64,000 bases of DNA from Catenovulum agarivorans YM01. Lineage in GTDB: Bacteria; Pseudomonadota; Gammaproteobacteria; Enterobacterales; Alteromonadaceae. The notes below the pieces were generated by a model that was not told where the DNA came from, searched no databases, and saw only the letters and a list, made by a program, of their open reading frames with translations. Below are positions 41,788 through 53,067 of the stretch, in pieces; position 1 is the first letter of the stretch, and each line of letters starts with the position of its first letter. A program made the position numbers and the translations under genes. The stretch is taken from positions 123,086 to 187,085 of the forward strand of contig NZ_JH767524.1 in the NCBI RefSeq assembly GCF_000281085.1. The letters are read 5' to 3'.

Positions 41788-44700
41788 TTAGTTTCCTGAA
41801 TAAGAATAAGTTTGGAAAAACAGTTTGATGTCACTGACACCGTTACCATCACGCAGCACGGTATTTTGCCCAGGGATTTTTTGTCCATAGATAAAGGTAT
41901 TCATACCATCTGCTGAATTAGCCAAGAAAGTGCCGCCTGGAATAATCAACAACCATTTGGTATTCCACACAGAGCGGCCGATTAAGCGACTGCTATACGT
42001 CATGTCAGTTTCGTTAAAATTACCTGTGTCATGGTATGCTCTAAAGCTTGAATGGCGGCGAATTTTATCAAATGAACCACTCAAGCCATCGGCACTCGGG
42101 ATCCACGCAGTGTTATTTAAATCACTGTCTCTTGCTGGTAATGGCACAGGAATTACTTGGTCAACCACACTCCACTCACGTGTATCTAATTCCACGCTGT
42201 CGGGCACATACATGACATCCAAACCAACTGGGATCAAATATACTCTTGGCGTGGTTGATAACGCCGCATTGTTGTAGTTATCAAACCAGACTCCGACAGA
42301 GCGGATTTTAGTAGCATAGTTGCTCGCATCGTAGGCAAAATCACCACCTGATAACGGCCAACCAAAGAAGTTTTTACCAAACTCAATCGTCGATGAGAAA
42401 GGAATAACTAGCCCTGGTTGAGCGCCTGCACTTTCAGGGGCAAAGTTACGCGCAAAACGTCTGAACTCTTCTACATTCCATAGGTTATCTACCTTGTATT
42501 TAGCCAAAGTATTACGCCATAAATCATCGTCATCAGTAGAGTCTGCGTCTTGAGGGATGCGGAATAAACCATGTCGCAGAGAGAAACGACCTGACTCAGT
42601 TTGTGGATTGTTAAAGCCCATTTGTGTTTTTAATACGTCAAAGTTTACTTTCAAAGTAGAAAGTATTTCGCTTAACCCCCCACTACCGCTAACGGAGCCT
42701 GATAAAGCTTTTTCGCCCAATGCGCGCTCTTTGACTATCTGAGTTAACATATGTTGTGCGGATGCAGGATCACTCTCTGCTAAGTTAGTTTCAAAGTCGT
42801 ACACTCGCGCTGCCATATAAGTATACCGAGCGGCTAAATCAAAGGCTGCACGATATTTTTGCAATGCATCGTATTGGCCTAACCTGAAGGTCATATCTTT
42901 ATAACGTTCACCTTGCGCTTTGGCAGCAATACGTTTGTTTAAAGTTTCACGTTCTTCCAATAAACGCAGACCTTCGGCTAGAACTGTGCGATATTTTTCG
43001 CCGGCTTGGCGTAAATTCTCACGATTTTTATACATTTCAACTCGAAGATATGGTTCTTGGGTTGTTAAACTGTATTCGACTTCTCTTAATTGTTGCTGCG
43101 TTTCAAAATCATAGCCCGCTTTTTCAATTTCTAATTCATGTTCAATAGACTTGAGTTCTTTCTCAGATTCGGCGTCTATTGCAGCTGAATCTAATCCTGC
43201 ACTCGCCGCAGATAGAACAGGATCAGTAATAGCCCAAGCAGTATACAAGGCAAAACGAGCTGGCGAAGAGGGATCTACCGCCAAGCCAACACTTTTTGGT
43301 AACGACTCAGCAGTATTGTCCACCACATTGCGCGCAAAATCTCTTGTTTCAGTCAACACTCGACTGGCTATTTGCAGATCTGCTATTTTATCCGTCAGTG
43401 CTTTTACTTCATTTTTATTAGTATTTTTTACTTGAATCACACCATCTTCAAACTGTTTTTGCGCATATATTTGACTAATCTGAAACTCCATATCTTCTAT
43501 TAAATCATCATAAACATCTGCTGATTGGTTAAAGTTAGCTTGTGCAATGAGTATTTCCGCTAAGGCTTGCTGGATTTTCCCTGATGCTCGTCTAATACCC
43601 CAAGAATCAGGGGTTTCAAAGCCATATGAAGCAGCAGTTACAGGATATTCAACTTGAATTGAATTGGCTGTAACCACGGAATTAACCGTATCCATACTCG
43701 AAATATGATCTAAAGATGTTGTTCTAGCGTTGAAATACCCGGTCAAAATGGTATCGAAGGTTTTTCCATTTGAATTTGCTACAGGAGCAACCTCGTTGGT
43801 AATATCAATCGCATCAACATATTGGTAGAAGTACAAATCGGGTCCGTCGTAGCCAGCTTCGTATACCTTGCCACTGCCTATAGTACCTTCATATGGCGTA
43901 CCAAAGATTTCAATTAACCTATTACGTAAATCTCTATCCTGATCTTGTGCCTGTTCAAGCATGCCTTGTGCTGTATCAGCCACTTCACGGATACGATTTT
44001 TTTGCTCATTGGCGTAATCGTAAACTTTAAAGGCATTTTCTAATGCTTGTTCAGCTCGTTCAGCTACCTGCTCAAAATGCGTCGCTGGATTGTCATAATT
44101 ACGATCTACCCGCACAGGATCAATATCGAATGGCACAATATCAGGTGCAATGCCAAGTGGATTCTGCCCTTTGTCTGAAGACGATGCTAACGCATAGATA
44201 CTTTGCGCTTCGCTAGCAATTTGCTGGATATCTACAACAGTGGTTCTATCAACTTTGCGAATATCTGCGCTATCAGTGTAATCAGCATCTTTGGCTGGAA
44301 GCATATTGTTAGCCATCAACCAATCAAAATACGCGCCAGTTGCTGCACGCTGTGCCCATTCAGATACACCCCAAGCACGTTCTGTTGTTCTGTCTTTATA
44401 ACCTTGCCATTGGCCATCTTCATCTTCAACATAACTGGCGCGATAAGTCATATCCACGATATCTCGGCCGGTTTTGGCTCTCGCCGCTGCTATTTCTGCA
44501 AATCTCTGCTCATCTTGGAAATCAACATCTACAGTGACACCATCTAGTAATACTTTCTCTGCACGAGGCGTCCATTTAAATACAGGGCTTTGCATCAAGT
44601 CATAATAATAACGCAGTGCCATAGTGTAATGACCCCATGCATCTCCATGCCCTTGCGGATATAGGGTGCGCGCATCATCTTCATCAATGAAACCACTGCT

Positions 44701-47700
44701 ATCAACATCTTTAATGTTGTAGTTAAGCGCGTATGCAACTTCACCGTCACCTATAGTAAAATTCCACAATAAGCGGTTAAAGGCGGGGCTTGCGCCGTAT
44801 TCAGCACGTCCGCGCAGCAAGCTCAGTTCTTCTTGCAGCAAACTAGGCATTTGGTTTTTAAAAGTAAATATACTTGGCGCTAAGCTGCCATACTCTGAAC
44901 TTTCAGTGGTAAAACCGATTGAAGGATCGAGCGCATCCACATAAGCTTCATTTGCCAGTAAGGTATATAACTGGGCTAAACGAGTAGCGGCTAACTGCAG
45001 TGCATTATTTACACTGCTAGTGCTCGTTGGTTGTGAAGCATCAATACTTAACGCACGCGCTCTATCTAACACAGTTTGATAGAGCTGGATTAAGCCAACA
45101 TTTTCAATTACATCCTGATCAGCGTTTAACGCAACTGCACCGTTATAACGCTGGCCCGCTTGCTGCAACATGCTCGAATAAGTTGCTGGGCTGTCACTGC
45201 TGTAGAAATCGCTAATACGTGCTTCAAACAAGTTCACTCTATCGATAACACGTTTAACCCAACCTTCAGACAACTGTGCTTTGTAAACATTTTTGGCTGG
45301 ATTATTATTAGCCGCCCCCGCCCAATCAGACCAACAACTAGAGTCATTAGCTGGATTACAATCTCTATGGCGATATCGAGTAAAGAATAAATTGTCAGCT
45401 AGCAAAGCAGCTGTTGCACCTTGTAAGGCAATTTGATTTTGACCTAAACCATTGTTTGGTAGGCTAAATGGTTTCCATGAATCAACCGCTTGGTCTGGCG
45501 GTGCAACTTCCAAACCATCGTCCGCACGATATTTCCACTCATACACCATATCCAAACCATTTGCGCCAAAATCTGCTGTATGTCGCAATACCACTTTTTC
45601 GTCAAAGACATTTGGTGGCATTAACACGTCAATTTCACCTCTGAATTTATGTGCTTTAACCAGTTTAACTATATGTAAACTGACAGGCGCTGAGCCCAAA
45701 TCTTTATGGTTATTTTCAGCAATCGTCACATAGCTTATATCTGGAGCGCTCGAATTTGGGTCAAGCATTTCTGAGCTTGGCATTAAGGCCAAACCTGAGC
45801 CTAAACCCGCAGAATGAATAAACACACTGCTAGTGCTGCCGTCGACATTTTTCGTAGCCTCAAGACCAATGGCATATTCAGTCGCATTAAAACCTTGAGG
45901 GTTGCGCGATTTTGCATAAAGCTCATCGACTGTTTGTTTGAAGGTATTATTTGCACTTAATGTTTTGATAACCTCTACATCATCACTGGTCAAAATATTA
46001 GGTAATAATGAATAAATGGCCCCAGGCGCTGCAGTTAAAGAATCATCGCCCAAAGTTTTGCCATCAAGAAAACCTATCATCACTAGCTCTTTGGTCAGTG
46101 GATCGTAATAAATCCGGCTTTGTAAGTTGGCTGGTAACTCAGCAAAATAATAAAAACCACGCTGTTGAATGACTTTGCCTTGAGCCAAATCGAACTCTGC
46201 GATCTGATTAAATGCCGTACCTGTTGACGGCCATTTGACCGCGCGTTTTTCTAAAACCTGCGCTAATCGAGCTGAATATCGACTATCCGCACTATAGTTA
46301 GAATTTTGCCCCATGAGTTTGTTAACGTCGTCGTAAACAATTTGTCCTGCCGCAAATGCTAAAACACCTGGTAAACCTTTATCTGCAATGCCATCTTCTT
46401 CAGCTTCACCACCTGAATAAGTTAAAGTTTCACCCGCTTTTAGCATAGGTAAGTCTTCAGGCCATGTCGTATTGTAGGCAATTCGAACTTCGCGCTTTTC
46501 TCCATTTTGTATGCTCGAAAGAGGAATAAATGTCCCATCAGACACAGTATGACAAGTTGTGCTCGTCGCAGTAGTAGCAATTAAGCGCCCTTTAAAATCA
46601 GTAGGTTCGCTGGCGTTGTAGCATAACTGGGTATTTTGTGGCCACCAGAAACTTGGTTGCATTGGATACCATTGATAACTATACAAGGTTCCACCTCCTG
46701 AAATTGCCCAAGCTTGGCCTTTATGATCTTCCCAATAAACATTTTGCGATGGCGAGCTGCCTTGGTGTCCCCAATTCACATCTGGTATTTGTACACCTTG
46801 CACTAAGTTAATTGGATAAGGCGCCACCACAGGTTCACCCGCTTTCATTGGATAGGCAAAAGTATAAGCTAGCTGACTATCAGTTTCTGATGAAGTAGAC
46901 GAGCCTGGCGTGATATCAATTGGTGCGAGCGCATCTAAATTAGCACTAGATATCAGGGTACCTTCAAGCAAGTTTTGAGCTGTTTGTGATGGTTTAATCC
47001 ATCTAAAATATAACTCTGCTCCACCTCCATGTTCATAATATTCTAAACGAACATTATAACTTCGATTAGCTTCTAATCTTACAGAATGAGTTCGGTCAAA
47101 CGGCCCGGAATCAATCCAAGAATTAATAACTAACGCACCATCTAACCATAATCTGACACCATCATCGGCTCGCGCGACTAACGTATATTGACCCGTTACA
47201 TCCGGTGTAATAACACCGGTATAACGAACTGAAAAATTATCATTACCAAGTCCGTGGCCTATACTTCCACCAGTTGAAAAGCCAATATTCGACACCCGAG
47301 TCACAGCAACTGGACTGCCAGTTAGAGTTCGGTTGTTGAAATAGCTAGCAATAAAGCCACTTTGCGAACTCACAGCTCGAGATTTTAGTACACTGCTCGG
47401 AATAATCACTGCTGCTGTTTGACTCGGCTTTTTCCAATGCAAACTAAGTCTGGTTGAAGATGAAGCATCGTAATATTCAAGTTTCAATTTATAAGCATGA
47501 TTCTTCGCCAAGGTTTTATTGAAAGTTTTGCTACGTTGCGCGCCGTCGGTCCAGTCATTAACCAATAACTCATCGTCAATCCATACTCGAACACGGTCGT
47601 CATGCTCTAGGGTAAATATGTGATCACCCGATTCTTGGACAAGCATTACACCTTCATAACGCACAGCTACATTATCATTTGGCAACGCGCTATCGAGTTG

Positions 47701-50700
47701 GTCAGCTGTAATATCTAAATTGGCAACTGAACTGCGGTGGATTGCGTTAGTAAAATTGGCATCGGCATAATAAGTTGCAATTAATCCGCTGGTTAGCTGA
47801 CTAACTTGTTTATCAAATGCTTCATCCGCCGCACTCGAAGATGTTGAATGCACAGTTTCGGCATCTTCCATCTCTACCTTGTAGACCTTCATACGATATG
47901 CTGCTGGTGTTAACGTTTTGTCTTTGTACTGCACCAGCGTATATGGATGAGAGGTATAATTATCATCCGCAGTTGTGATATTTAAGTCAGTGCGCAAAGC
48001 AAAAGCCGCTTTTGGCCGTGGTGATTCGGTTTGATAGCGGAATGATGCTTCAATAAGCGAATGTTCTTCGTTCGGGTTGTAACCAGGTAATGCGGCATTT
48101 GGTTGGTTATAAATTTGAATCTCGTCAAATTTAGCTGGATCAAACATCTCCTGCTCAGCTATACGCAGACTGTTTTTGCCATCAGAGCCGATGCGGCTTG
48201 CAACCACTATGCGTTGTAACGCTTGTGGATCGTCATTGCCATTTAGTTTTTCCGGCCAACGAATATTATATCTAACCTTTTTAAATGGCCAATAAACCGC
48301 TTCAAATACGTTATCGTAACTATAATTTTTGTACCAGAATACTTCAAATAAGTGCTCAGGATCATCCGTGATAAAGTTTTTATTAACCGGAATAATCGGC
48401 CCAGCGAGCCGTTCTGGCATATAAATATTTGGGTTGTATCTAGCTAAGTTATTTTCAATGTATCCACTGTGCGGTGCGTTATGCTGACTATCAACCAAAA
48501 CATCACCAACTGGTGCAGCTCCTGTCGTATGAGTCATGGATTGAGGCAATAACGATACAACCCGAACACACACGGGTTCGTTGTCTATATCACCAATAGC
48601 TGGACTTGCAGTATCATTGCCGGCTAAATTTTTATCCGTACAGGTGAATACTAGGGTCGATTTTTTATTCACCTCAGTGGTTTTCGGTACTGGATCGCTT
48701 GCACTTTCAAAAAGAAACTTGTCGACATTAACAACAGAGTTGTTTGTTTCAACCTCAGAATAAGCTAATTTAACAAAGGCCCAAGTATCTAAAATACTTC
48801 GGTCTAACCACACTGCAGGCGTATCAATAACATAACTATAATGACTTGCAACAGGCCAGTTGGATGTTAATTCAACTCTAAAAGTTTGAGCCTCTGTACC
48901 TTGCACCGCGTCATTGACCGACCACTCTAAACTAAACTTGCCAGGAATAACTGGGTATAACTTGTCTTCATAGTCAGCCCAAACAAACATGTCTTGGTAG
49001 GTCGTTGCATTTCCGCTAATAACAAAACCATTAAATGGCGCGGCATTTAAGCGATTATTATTGGTAAGCGTCTGTTTCAGTGATGCTACCGCAGTACCAA
49101 TTGATGGGTCAGTTAAATTGGCATTGAGTATGTCAACTAAAGTTAAACTTGAACCAATTGATTGAGTTGCTTTAAGGGTAAGAATTTCCATTTCCCATGC
49201 CAGTGACACTGCATTACTTAAATTATTAATATCTATGTAGTAATAAGTTTGGCCATTAATGGTTGTGCTATTAGTCAAGTTACTTAAACTACCTGACTCA
49301 GGTAGCCCACTCGGTAGCCCTTTACCATATAACCAACCTTTAAGCTGGTTTAAACCACTTGCTGCTGGCATTAACAAACGTACATGATCGTATTCATTAA
49401 CCCAATATTTGCCTGCATTTTGTTCGAGTTTAACCACCTTGCCAGATTGTAGGGTTTGAATGCGGACTAAATCTTCATACTTTGAAGCTGTGGTATTGAG
49501 ATCTATCGCATATTGAGTTTGCCAGTTATAAGTCACTTGCAGCGGTGCATTAAAACTTAAACTTAACGGCTGCTGCCTTTGATCACTAGGCGTAAAATCT
49601 AATGGCAAAGCAACATCATTACTGACAAATTTCGCACCAGTATTCAAACCAACTAGTGTCGCATTATTGGTGTTGGTTGCAAATTGACTCGCCAAACTGG
49701 CACTTGAACCATCAAATTTTAAATAATACTCAAGGTTAGACTGAGCACTTGTAAACGCTTGATTCATATTGTTGCGAATTTGCGCCTGTGTTCTCGCCTC
49801 TCGCCAAATTCTTAACTCATCAATTGAGAAGTTTTTCTTGTAACTACTGCCTCCCAATGAATCATTCCAGAAAGTCGCACCTAAAAAGCTCCAATCTCTA
49901 TCAATTGAACGCGGTAAAGGCATGTCATAACGCGCACCAGCAAACTGCCCGTTAATATAAAAAGTCGCAGTGTTTTCGCTACGATCAAAAGTTAACGCAA
50001 TATGCTGCCATTCATTATCGGCCAAAGGCTGAGTTGCTAACAGACGAGGGTAAGGGTCAGACGAGTTGATTGTTGAATCCAAAATATAAAACTCTGGTTT
50101 TTTTCCTTCCCCATTTAATCCCACCAATAAGTTGTTGCGGAAATTACCATTGTTACTTGCACTTGCTGAAATATCGAGCACACGGTTGCCATACAAGGTG
50201 CTGTTATCGTGAGGGTTTACCCAAAATTCGATGGTGAAATCACCATCAAATACCGCTTTATTCATTGTAGGCAAGTCAGCTTTTGGTGTTGCAAATGTAC
50301 TACCTGACAGAGTGAGTGCAGAACCTGAGTTGGTAAATGGACTATAACTTGTACGTTCGTCCAGTACTTTTAAACCAATGTCGTTGAGCAAAACTCGCTT
50401 ATTGTTATTGGCTGTATCTACAACTGCACCATTAACTTGTAAGGTGACCTGCTCACCTTCTTCAATCCAGTGGCGACCAATGGTTGGTTGAGGATTTGGT
50501 TGAGCTAGTGTGTACTCACCTAAAGTAGTTATATTGGTTTTTAAATCTAATAAGTGTTCAACTTTCCAATTAAATTTAATTGAAACATCTGAACTAAAGG
50601 TAAATGAATAGCGACATGCTTGACCACTAACCACTTGGTCTTCTAAATCATACCCAGTACACGTATAACGTGTTACCGCTCGGGTATCGTTGGGATCAGA

Positions 50701-53058
50701 TACAAGAATTTTTTGGTTTGCTTCGTCTAATACAAAATTACCAGAAGAATCAACTTGATACAAAACTTGACCATTTTTATCTATGTAATATTGATTAGGC
50801 GCACTGACTTCAACAGTTGAGCCTTTTATATAATTAAAATTGCCAACGCCAGGAAATACCAAATCACCTCCATATGCAGAATCAATATTTACCGTCGCTC
50901 TAGTTGACCATTTACCACTAGAACTGATGGCAAGTATAAAGCTCCTGTAATCGTTAGCGCCTGCGGACAATTCAACTTTATCACCAGACTCATCAAGCAG
51001 GGTTAAAGTGCCATTAGTAAAATATGTACCAACAGTAACTTCGCCCGAATTCGGATTAACACTTATACCACCACTATATTTTTGGTTTTGCGGTAACTGT
51101 CCATCAAATCCATTTGGCCTAGCTATCCACTGCCATTGCAAGCTTGGATTCAGTTTACCAACAAAAAACGAGCGGTTACCCGTTGTGACACCGTCATACT
51201 TAATTGTATCTTGAGACTTGAAGTCAGCTGCACCACCTTGCTCCAAAGTGGCCATTAAATAGATATTGCCAGATGAATCTGACGTAAGATCAAAAACCTC
51301 GCCGTTATAAGCAGCACCATTTTGCATTTCGATAGATGCAACTGTGTTGTTAATTTTATTTAGGTTGCTATCTAATGCGTATAACTTGAATCCAGTGTTT
51401 AGTACGGGTGTTACACTTGCATGGCCACTCGCAGCGGGGTTAGGAACAATAATCTTTGCTAATACGTAAATTTTAGAGTTTGCGTACAGTGCAGTAACGG
51501 GTACTTCGCCTTCAAAAACAACGCCTTTTTCGATGCTACCATCACTTGCTCGTTTAAATATTAAAGATTTACCTGTGTTACCACTATCATATTCATTCGG
51601 TCTAAAAACTTCACCTGAACGAAGAAAACTGTCTAAGACTTGATTGTTATTGCTGTCTAGTATTTTATCTTTATAAGAATTACCTGCTTCCTTTATTTCT
51701 GCGCTTCCACTTTTTGCTAAATAGTGAGGCCAATACCATGTCCCAATACCATTAGAGTCTATACCCGTGGAAAAATAATCCCTGTATACAACCTCATCCA
51801 ATTGGTTGTCGGTCGGGTGCTGATAAGTAATACTAAGCCTTGCACTCTCCCCACCTCTATCGTCATAATGTTCAATTGTAATATAGTGATAACCTGCGTC
51901 TAAGGTATACACCTTATCCTGATGGCCATTCAGATGAACTTCCATTGCGTTCTCTTTGGCTTTGTTAACAATAACTCGAGTCACATCATCTACATGGTTA
52001 AGCGTAAATTTATAGTTACCTGATTTGTTTAATCGAATCACGCCGTCGACACGATTATAGTGCCCATCATCGTGTTTATTCAGAGCGGGTCGAGTCGGGT
52101 AACGCATACAGGTTTCATGATTGTGCGTGTCACCACAAAGGCGGACAGCGTTGAAGGCTTGCCACCCTCTATCTTCAATATTCCACCAGTTGCCAACAAA
52201 CCCATCATGGTTTTCATTCCACCCGCGGACTAAGTTACTATAGAGGTAACCTGAATAATCTACAGCACCTGTTGCACCATCAATTTGCTGACCATGTGCC
52301 AACTGATTCATACCGTGAAAAGTGTAAAGCTTACCGCTTGAGTCTTCCACCACGGCCTGAGTTTCGATTGGAACTTCAAATCGTGTATCGGACCTATTTT
52401 CTAGATAACGATCATTCTTAAACTGATACTTTGATACATGTAGTTCAGTTTTCTTTTCCCATAATTTTTCCCCGGCACTATTTCGTTTCTCAATGCTGGG
52501 CTGTATATATTGGTAGTTAGCTTCTAAGCCTGTTGTCGTTTGATAACTATTGCCTACTTGAACTATGTCTCCGGATGTCGTAACTATATAACCTCCAGAA
52601 CTGTAGTTACTGGAATTGCTTAAAATTTGAGAATAGGTGCTAGGCAATGAATTACGAAATTTGTATACAAAATCATGGTTATTCTCCGAGGTAGACAATG
52701 ATAAATACACAAAATCGGATGTTGTTGACAGAGTTAAAGAGTTTTGGCTATTCACTGTTATTGGGTATGACGTAGCTTGAGTAACCTCCCCCAAATGATT
52801 TAACTTTACTAAAGATATACCTTGCTTCGCGACTTGATAGGTTTGACGCTCAATAGTTAACAGACCTTTCGAATCATTGACCACTGCTATATAAAGGTTG
52901 CCCTTTTGATCATACAACATATCTTTAATTTGACCACCAGATATATCCATAAGATAAGGTGTTGCTGCTATCAACGGACTACTAATATAGAGGAGCAATA
53001 AACCAACTAATGACTTTCGTGCCGGATGAGTGGCCAACCAATCAAATATTATTTTCAT
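41788..53058 (-). CDS. giant (about 3,756-residue) secreted LamG/PA14 protein with helical C-terminal region
   Basis: The start ATG at 53058 is chosen over 53064 because AGGAG lies six bases before it and abuts the earlier one. The signal peptide ends near PLIAA. Domains: a beta-propeller-like N-terminus (about 30-270, repeated Gly/Asp turns), a PA14-like domain (about 286-413, VGNWWNIEDRGW, VNKAKENAMEVHLNG), a LamG domain (about 940-1103, FTIEFWVNPHDNSTLYGNR), and two tandem PA14 domains (about 1757-1877, GLIATYYADANFTN; and 1898-2020, GFIASYFNNRTLTG). Residues 2700-3450 are long helices and coiled coils, then a beta region (about 3560-3756) with YATKIRSVGVWF. An EF-hand-like DVDSSGFIDEDDA lies near 2783. 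I do not know its function. The neighbours are the other giant genes, 2-3 bp away. Confidence 0.85.
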   Translation of the reverse strand: MKIIFDWLATHPARKSLVGLLLLYISSPLIAATPYLMDISGGQIKDMLYDQKGNLYIAVVNDSKGLLTIERQTYQVAKQGISLVKLNHLGEVTQATSYPITVNSQNSLTLSTTSDFVYLSLSTSENNHDFVYKFRNSLPSTYSQILSNSSNYSSGGYIVTTSGDIVQVGNSYQTTTGLEANYQYIQPSIEKRNSAGEKLWEKKTELHVSKYQFKNDRYLENRSDTRFEVPIETQAVVEDSSGKLYTFHGMNQLAHGQQIDGATGAVDYSGYLYSNLVRGWNENHDGFVGNWWNIEDRGWQAFNAVRLCGDTHNHETCMRYPTRPALNKHDDGHYNRVDGVIRLNKSGNYKFTLNHVDDVTRVIVNKAKENAMEVHLNGHQDKVYTLDAGYHYITIEHYDDRGGESARLSITYQHPTDNQLDEVVYRDYFSTGIDSNGIGTWYWPHYLAKSGSAEIKEAGNSYKDKILDSNNNQVLDSFLRSGEVFRPNEYDSGNTGKSLIFKRASDGSIEKGVVFEGEVPVTALYANSKIYVLAKIIVPNPAASGHASVTPVLNTGFKLYALDSNLNKINNTVASIEMQNGAAYNGEVFDLTSDSSGNIYLMATLEQGGAADFKSQDTIKYDGVTTGNRSFFVGKLNPSLQWQWIARPNGFDGQLPQNQKYSGGISVNPNSGEVTVGTYFTNGTLTLLDESGDKVELSAGANDYRSFILAISSSGKWSTRATVNIDSAYGGDLVFPGVGNFNYIKGSTVEVSAPNQYYIDKNGQVLYQVDSSGNFVLDEANQKILVSDPNDTRAVTRYTCTGYDLEDQVVSGQACRYSFTFSSDVSIKFNWKVEHLLDLKTNITTLGEYTLAQPNPQPTIGRHWIEEGEQVTLQVNGAVVDTANNNKRVLLNDIGLKVLDERTSYSPFTNSGSALTLSGSTFATPKADLPTMNKAVFDGDFTIEFWVNPHDNSTLYGNRVLDISASASNNGNFRNNLLVGLNGEGKKPEFYILDSTINSSDPYPRLLATQPLADNEWQHIALTFDRSENTATFYINGQFAGARYDMPLPRSIDRDWSFLGATFWNDSLGGSSYKKNFSIDELRIWREARTQAQIRNNMNQAFTSAQSNLEYYLKFDGSSASLASQFATNTNNATLVGLNTGAKFVSNDVALPLDFTPSDQRQQPLSLSFNAPLQVTYNWQTQYAIDLNTTASKYEDLVRIQTLQSGKVVKLEQNAGKYWVNEYDHVRLLMPAASGLNQLKGWLYGKGLPSGLPESGSLSNLTNSTTINGQTYYYIDINNLSNAVSLAWEMEILTLKATQSIGSSLTLVDILNANLTDPSIGTAVASLKQTLTNNNRLNAAPFNGFVISGNATTYQDMFVWADYEDKLYPVIPGKFSLEWSVNDAVQGTEAQTFRVELTSNWPVASHYSYVIDTPAVWLDRSILDTWAFVKLAYSEVETNNSVVNVDKFLFESASDPVPKTTEVNKKSTLVFTCTDKNLAGNDTASPAIGDIDNEPVCVRVVSLLPQSMTHTTGAAPVGDVLVDSQHNAPHSGYIENNLARYNPNIYMPERLAGPIIPVNKNFITDDPEHLFEVFWYKNYSYDNVFEAVYWPFKKVRYNIRWPEKLNGNDDPQALQRIVVASRIGSDGKNSLRIAEQEMFDPAKFDEIQIYNQPNAALPGYNPNEEHSLIEASFRYQTESPRPKAAFALRTDLNITTADDNYTSHPYTLVQYKDKTLTPAAYRMKVYKVEMEDAETVHSTSSSAADEAFDKQVSQLTSGLIATYYADANFTNAIHRSSVANLDITADQLDSALPNDNVAVRYEGVMLVQESGDHIFTLEHDDRVRVWIDDELLVNDWTDGAQRSKTFNKTLAKNHAYKLKLEYYDASSSTRLSLHWKKPSQTAAVIIPSSVLKSRAVSSQSGFIASYFNNRTLTGSPVAVTRVSNIGFSTGGSIGHGLGNDNFSVRYTGVITPDVTGQYTLVARADDGVRLWLDGALVINSWIDSGPFDRTHSVRLEANRSYNVRLEYYEHGGGAELYFRWIKPSQTAQNLLEGTLISSANLDALAPIDITPGSSTSSETDSQLAYTFAYPMKAGEPVVAPYPINLVQGVQIPDVNWGHQGSSPSQNVYWEDHKGQAWAISGGGTLYSYQWYPMQPSFWWPQNTQLCYNASEPTDFKGRLIATTATSTTCHTVSDGTFIPLSSIQNGEKREVRIAYNTTWPEDLPMLKAGETLTYSGGEAEEDGIADKGLPGVLAFAAGQIVYDDVNKLMGQNSNYSADSRYSARLAQVLEKRAVKWPSTGTAFNQIAEFDLAQGKVIQQRGFYYFAELPANLQSRIYYDPLTKELVMIGFLDGKTLGDDSLTAAPGAIYSLLPNILTSDDVEVIKTLSANNTFKQTVDELYAKSRNPQGFNATEYAIGLEATKNVDGSTSSVFIHSAGLGSGLALMPSSEMLDPNSSAPDISYVTIAENNHKDLGSAPVSLHIVKLVKAHKFRGEIDVLMPPNVFDEKVVLRHTADFGANGLDMVYEWKYRADDGLEVAPPDQAVDSWKPFSLPNNGLGQNQIALQGATAALLADNLFFTRYRHRDCNPANDSSCWSDWAGAANNNPAKNVYKAQLSEGWVKRVIDRVNLFEARISDFYSSDSPATYSSMLQQAGQRYNGAVALNADQDVIENVGLIQLYQTVLDRARALSIDASQPTSTSSVNNALQLAATRLAQLYTLLANEAYVDALDPSIGFTTESSEYGSLAPSIFTFKNQMPSLLQEELSLLRGRAEYGASPAFNRLLWNFTIGDGEVAYALNYNIKDVDSSGFIDEDDARTLYPQGHGDAWGHYTMALRYYYDLMQSPVFKWTPRAEKVLLDGVTVDVDFQDEQRFAEIAAARAKTGRDIVDMTYRASYVEDEDGQWQGYKDRTTERAWGVSEWAQRAATGAYFDWLMANNMLPAKDADYTDSADIRKVDRTTVVDIQQIASEAQSIYALASSSDKGQNPLGIAPDIVPFDIDPVRVDRNYDNPATHFEQVAERAEQALENAFKVYDYANEQKNRIREVADTAQGMLEQAQDQDRDLRNRLIEIFGTPYEGTIGSGKVYEAGYDGPDLYFYQYVDAIDITNEVAPVANSNGKTFDTILTGYFNARTTSLDHISSMDTVNSVVTANSIQVEYPVTAASYGFETPDSWGIRRASGKIQQALAEILIAQANFNQSADVYDDLIEDMEFQISQIYAQKQFEDGVIQVKNTNKNEVKALTDKIADLQIASRVLTETRDFARNVVDNTAESLPKSVGLAVDPSSPARFALYTAWAITDPVLSAASAGLDSAAIDAESEKELKSIEHELEIEKAGYDFETQQQLREVEYSLTTQEPYLRVEMYKNRENLRQAGEKYRTVLAEGLRLLEERETLNKRIAAKAQGERYKDMTFRLGQYDALQKYRAAFDLAARYTYMAARVYDFETNLAESDPASAQHMLTQIVKERALGEKALSGSVSGSGGLSEILSTLKVNFDVLKTQMGFNNPQTESGRFSLRHGLFRIPQDADSTDDDDLWRNTLAKYKVDNLWNVEEFRRFARNFAPESAGAQPGLVIPFSSTIEFGKNFFGWPLSGGDFAYDASNYATKIRSVGVWFDNYNNAALSTTPRVYLIPVGLDVMYVPDSVELDTREWSVVDQVIPVPLPARDSDLNNTAWIPSADGLSGSFDKIRRHSSFRAYHDTGNFNETDMTYSSRLIGRSVWNTKWLLIIPGGTFLANSADGMNTFIYGQKIPGQNTVLRDGNGVSDIKLFFQTYSYSGN

Positions 53059-53067
53059 TGTCATCTC

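Noticed and set aside
53062..53064. ATG at 53064 as the start of the giant LamG/PA14 gene
   Set aside because: AGGAG directly abuts it, leaving no spacing; the ATG at 53058 has six bases of spacing.
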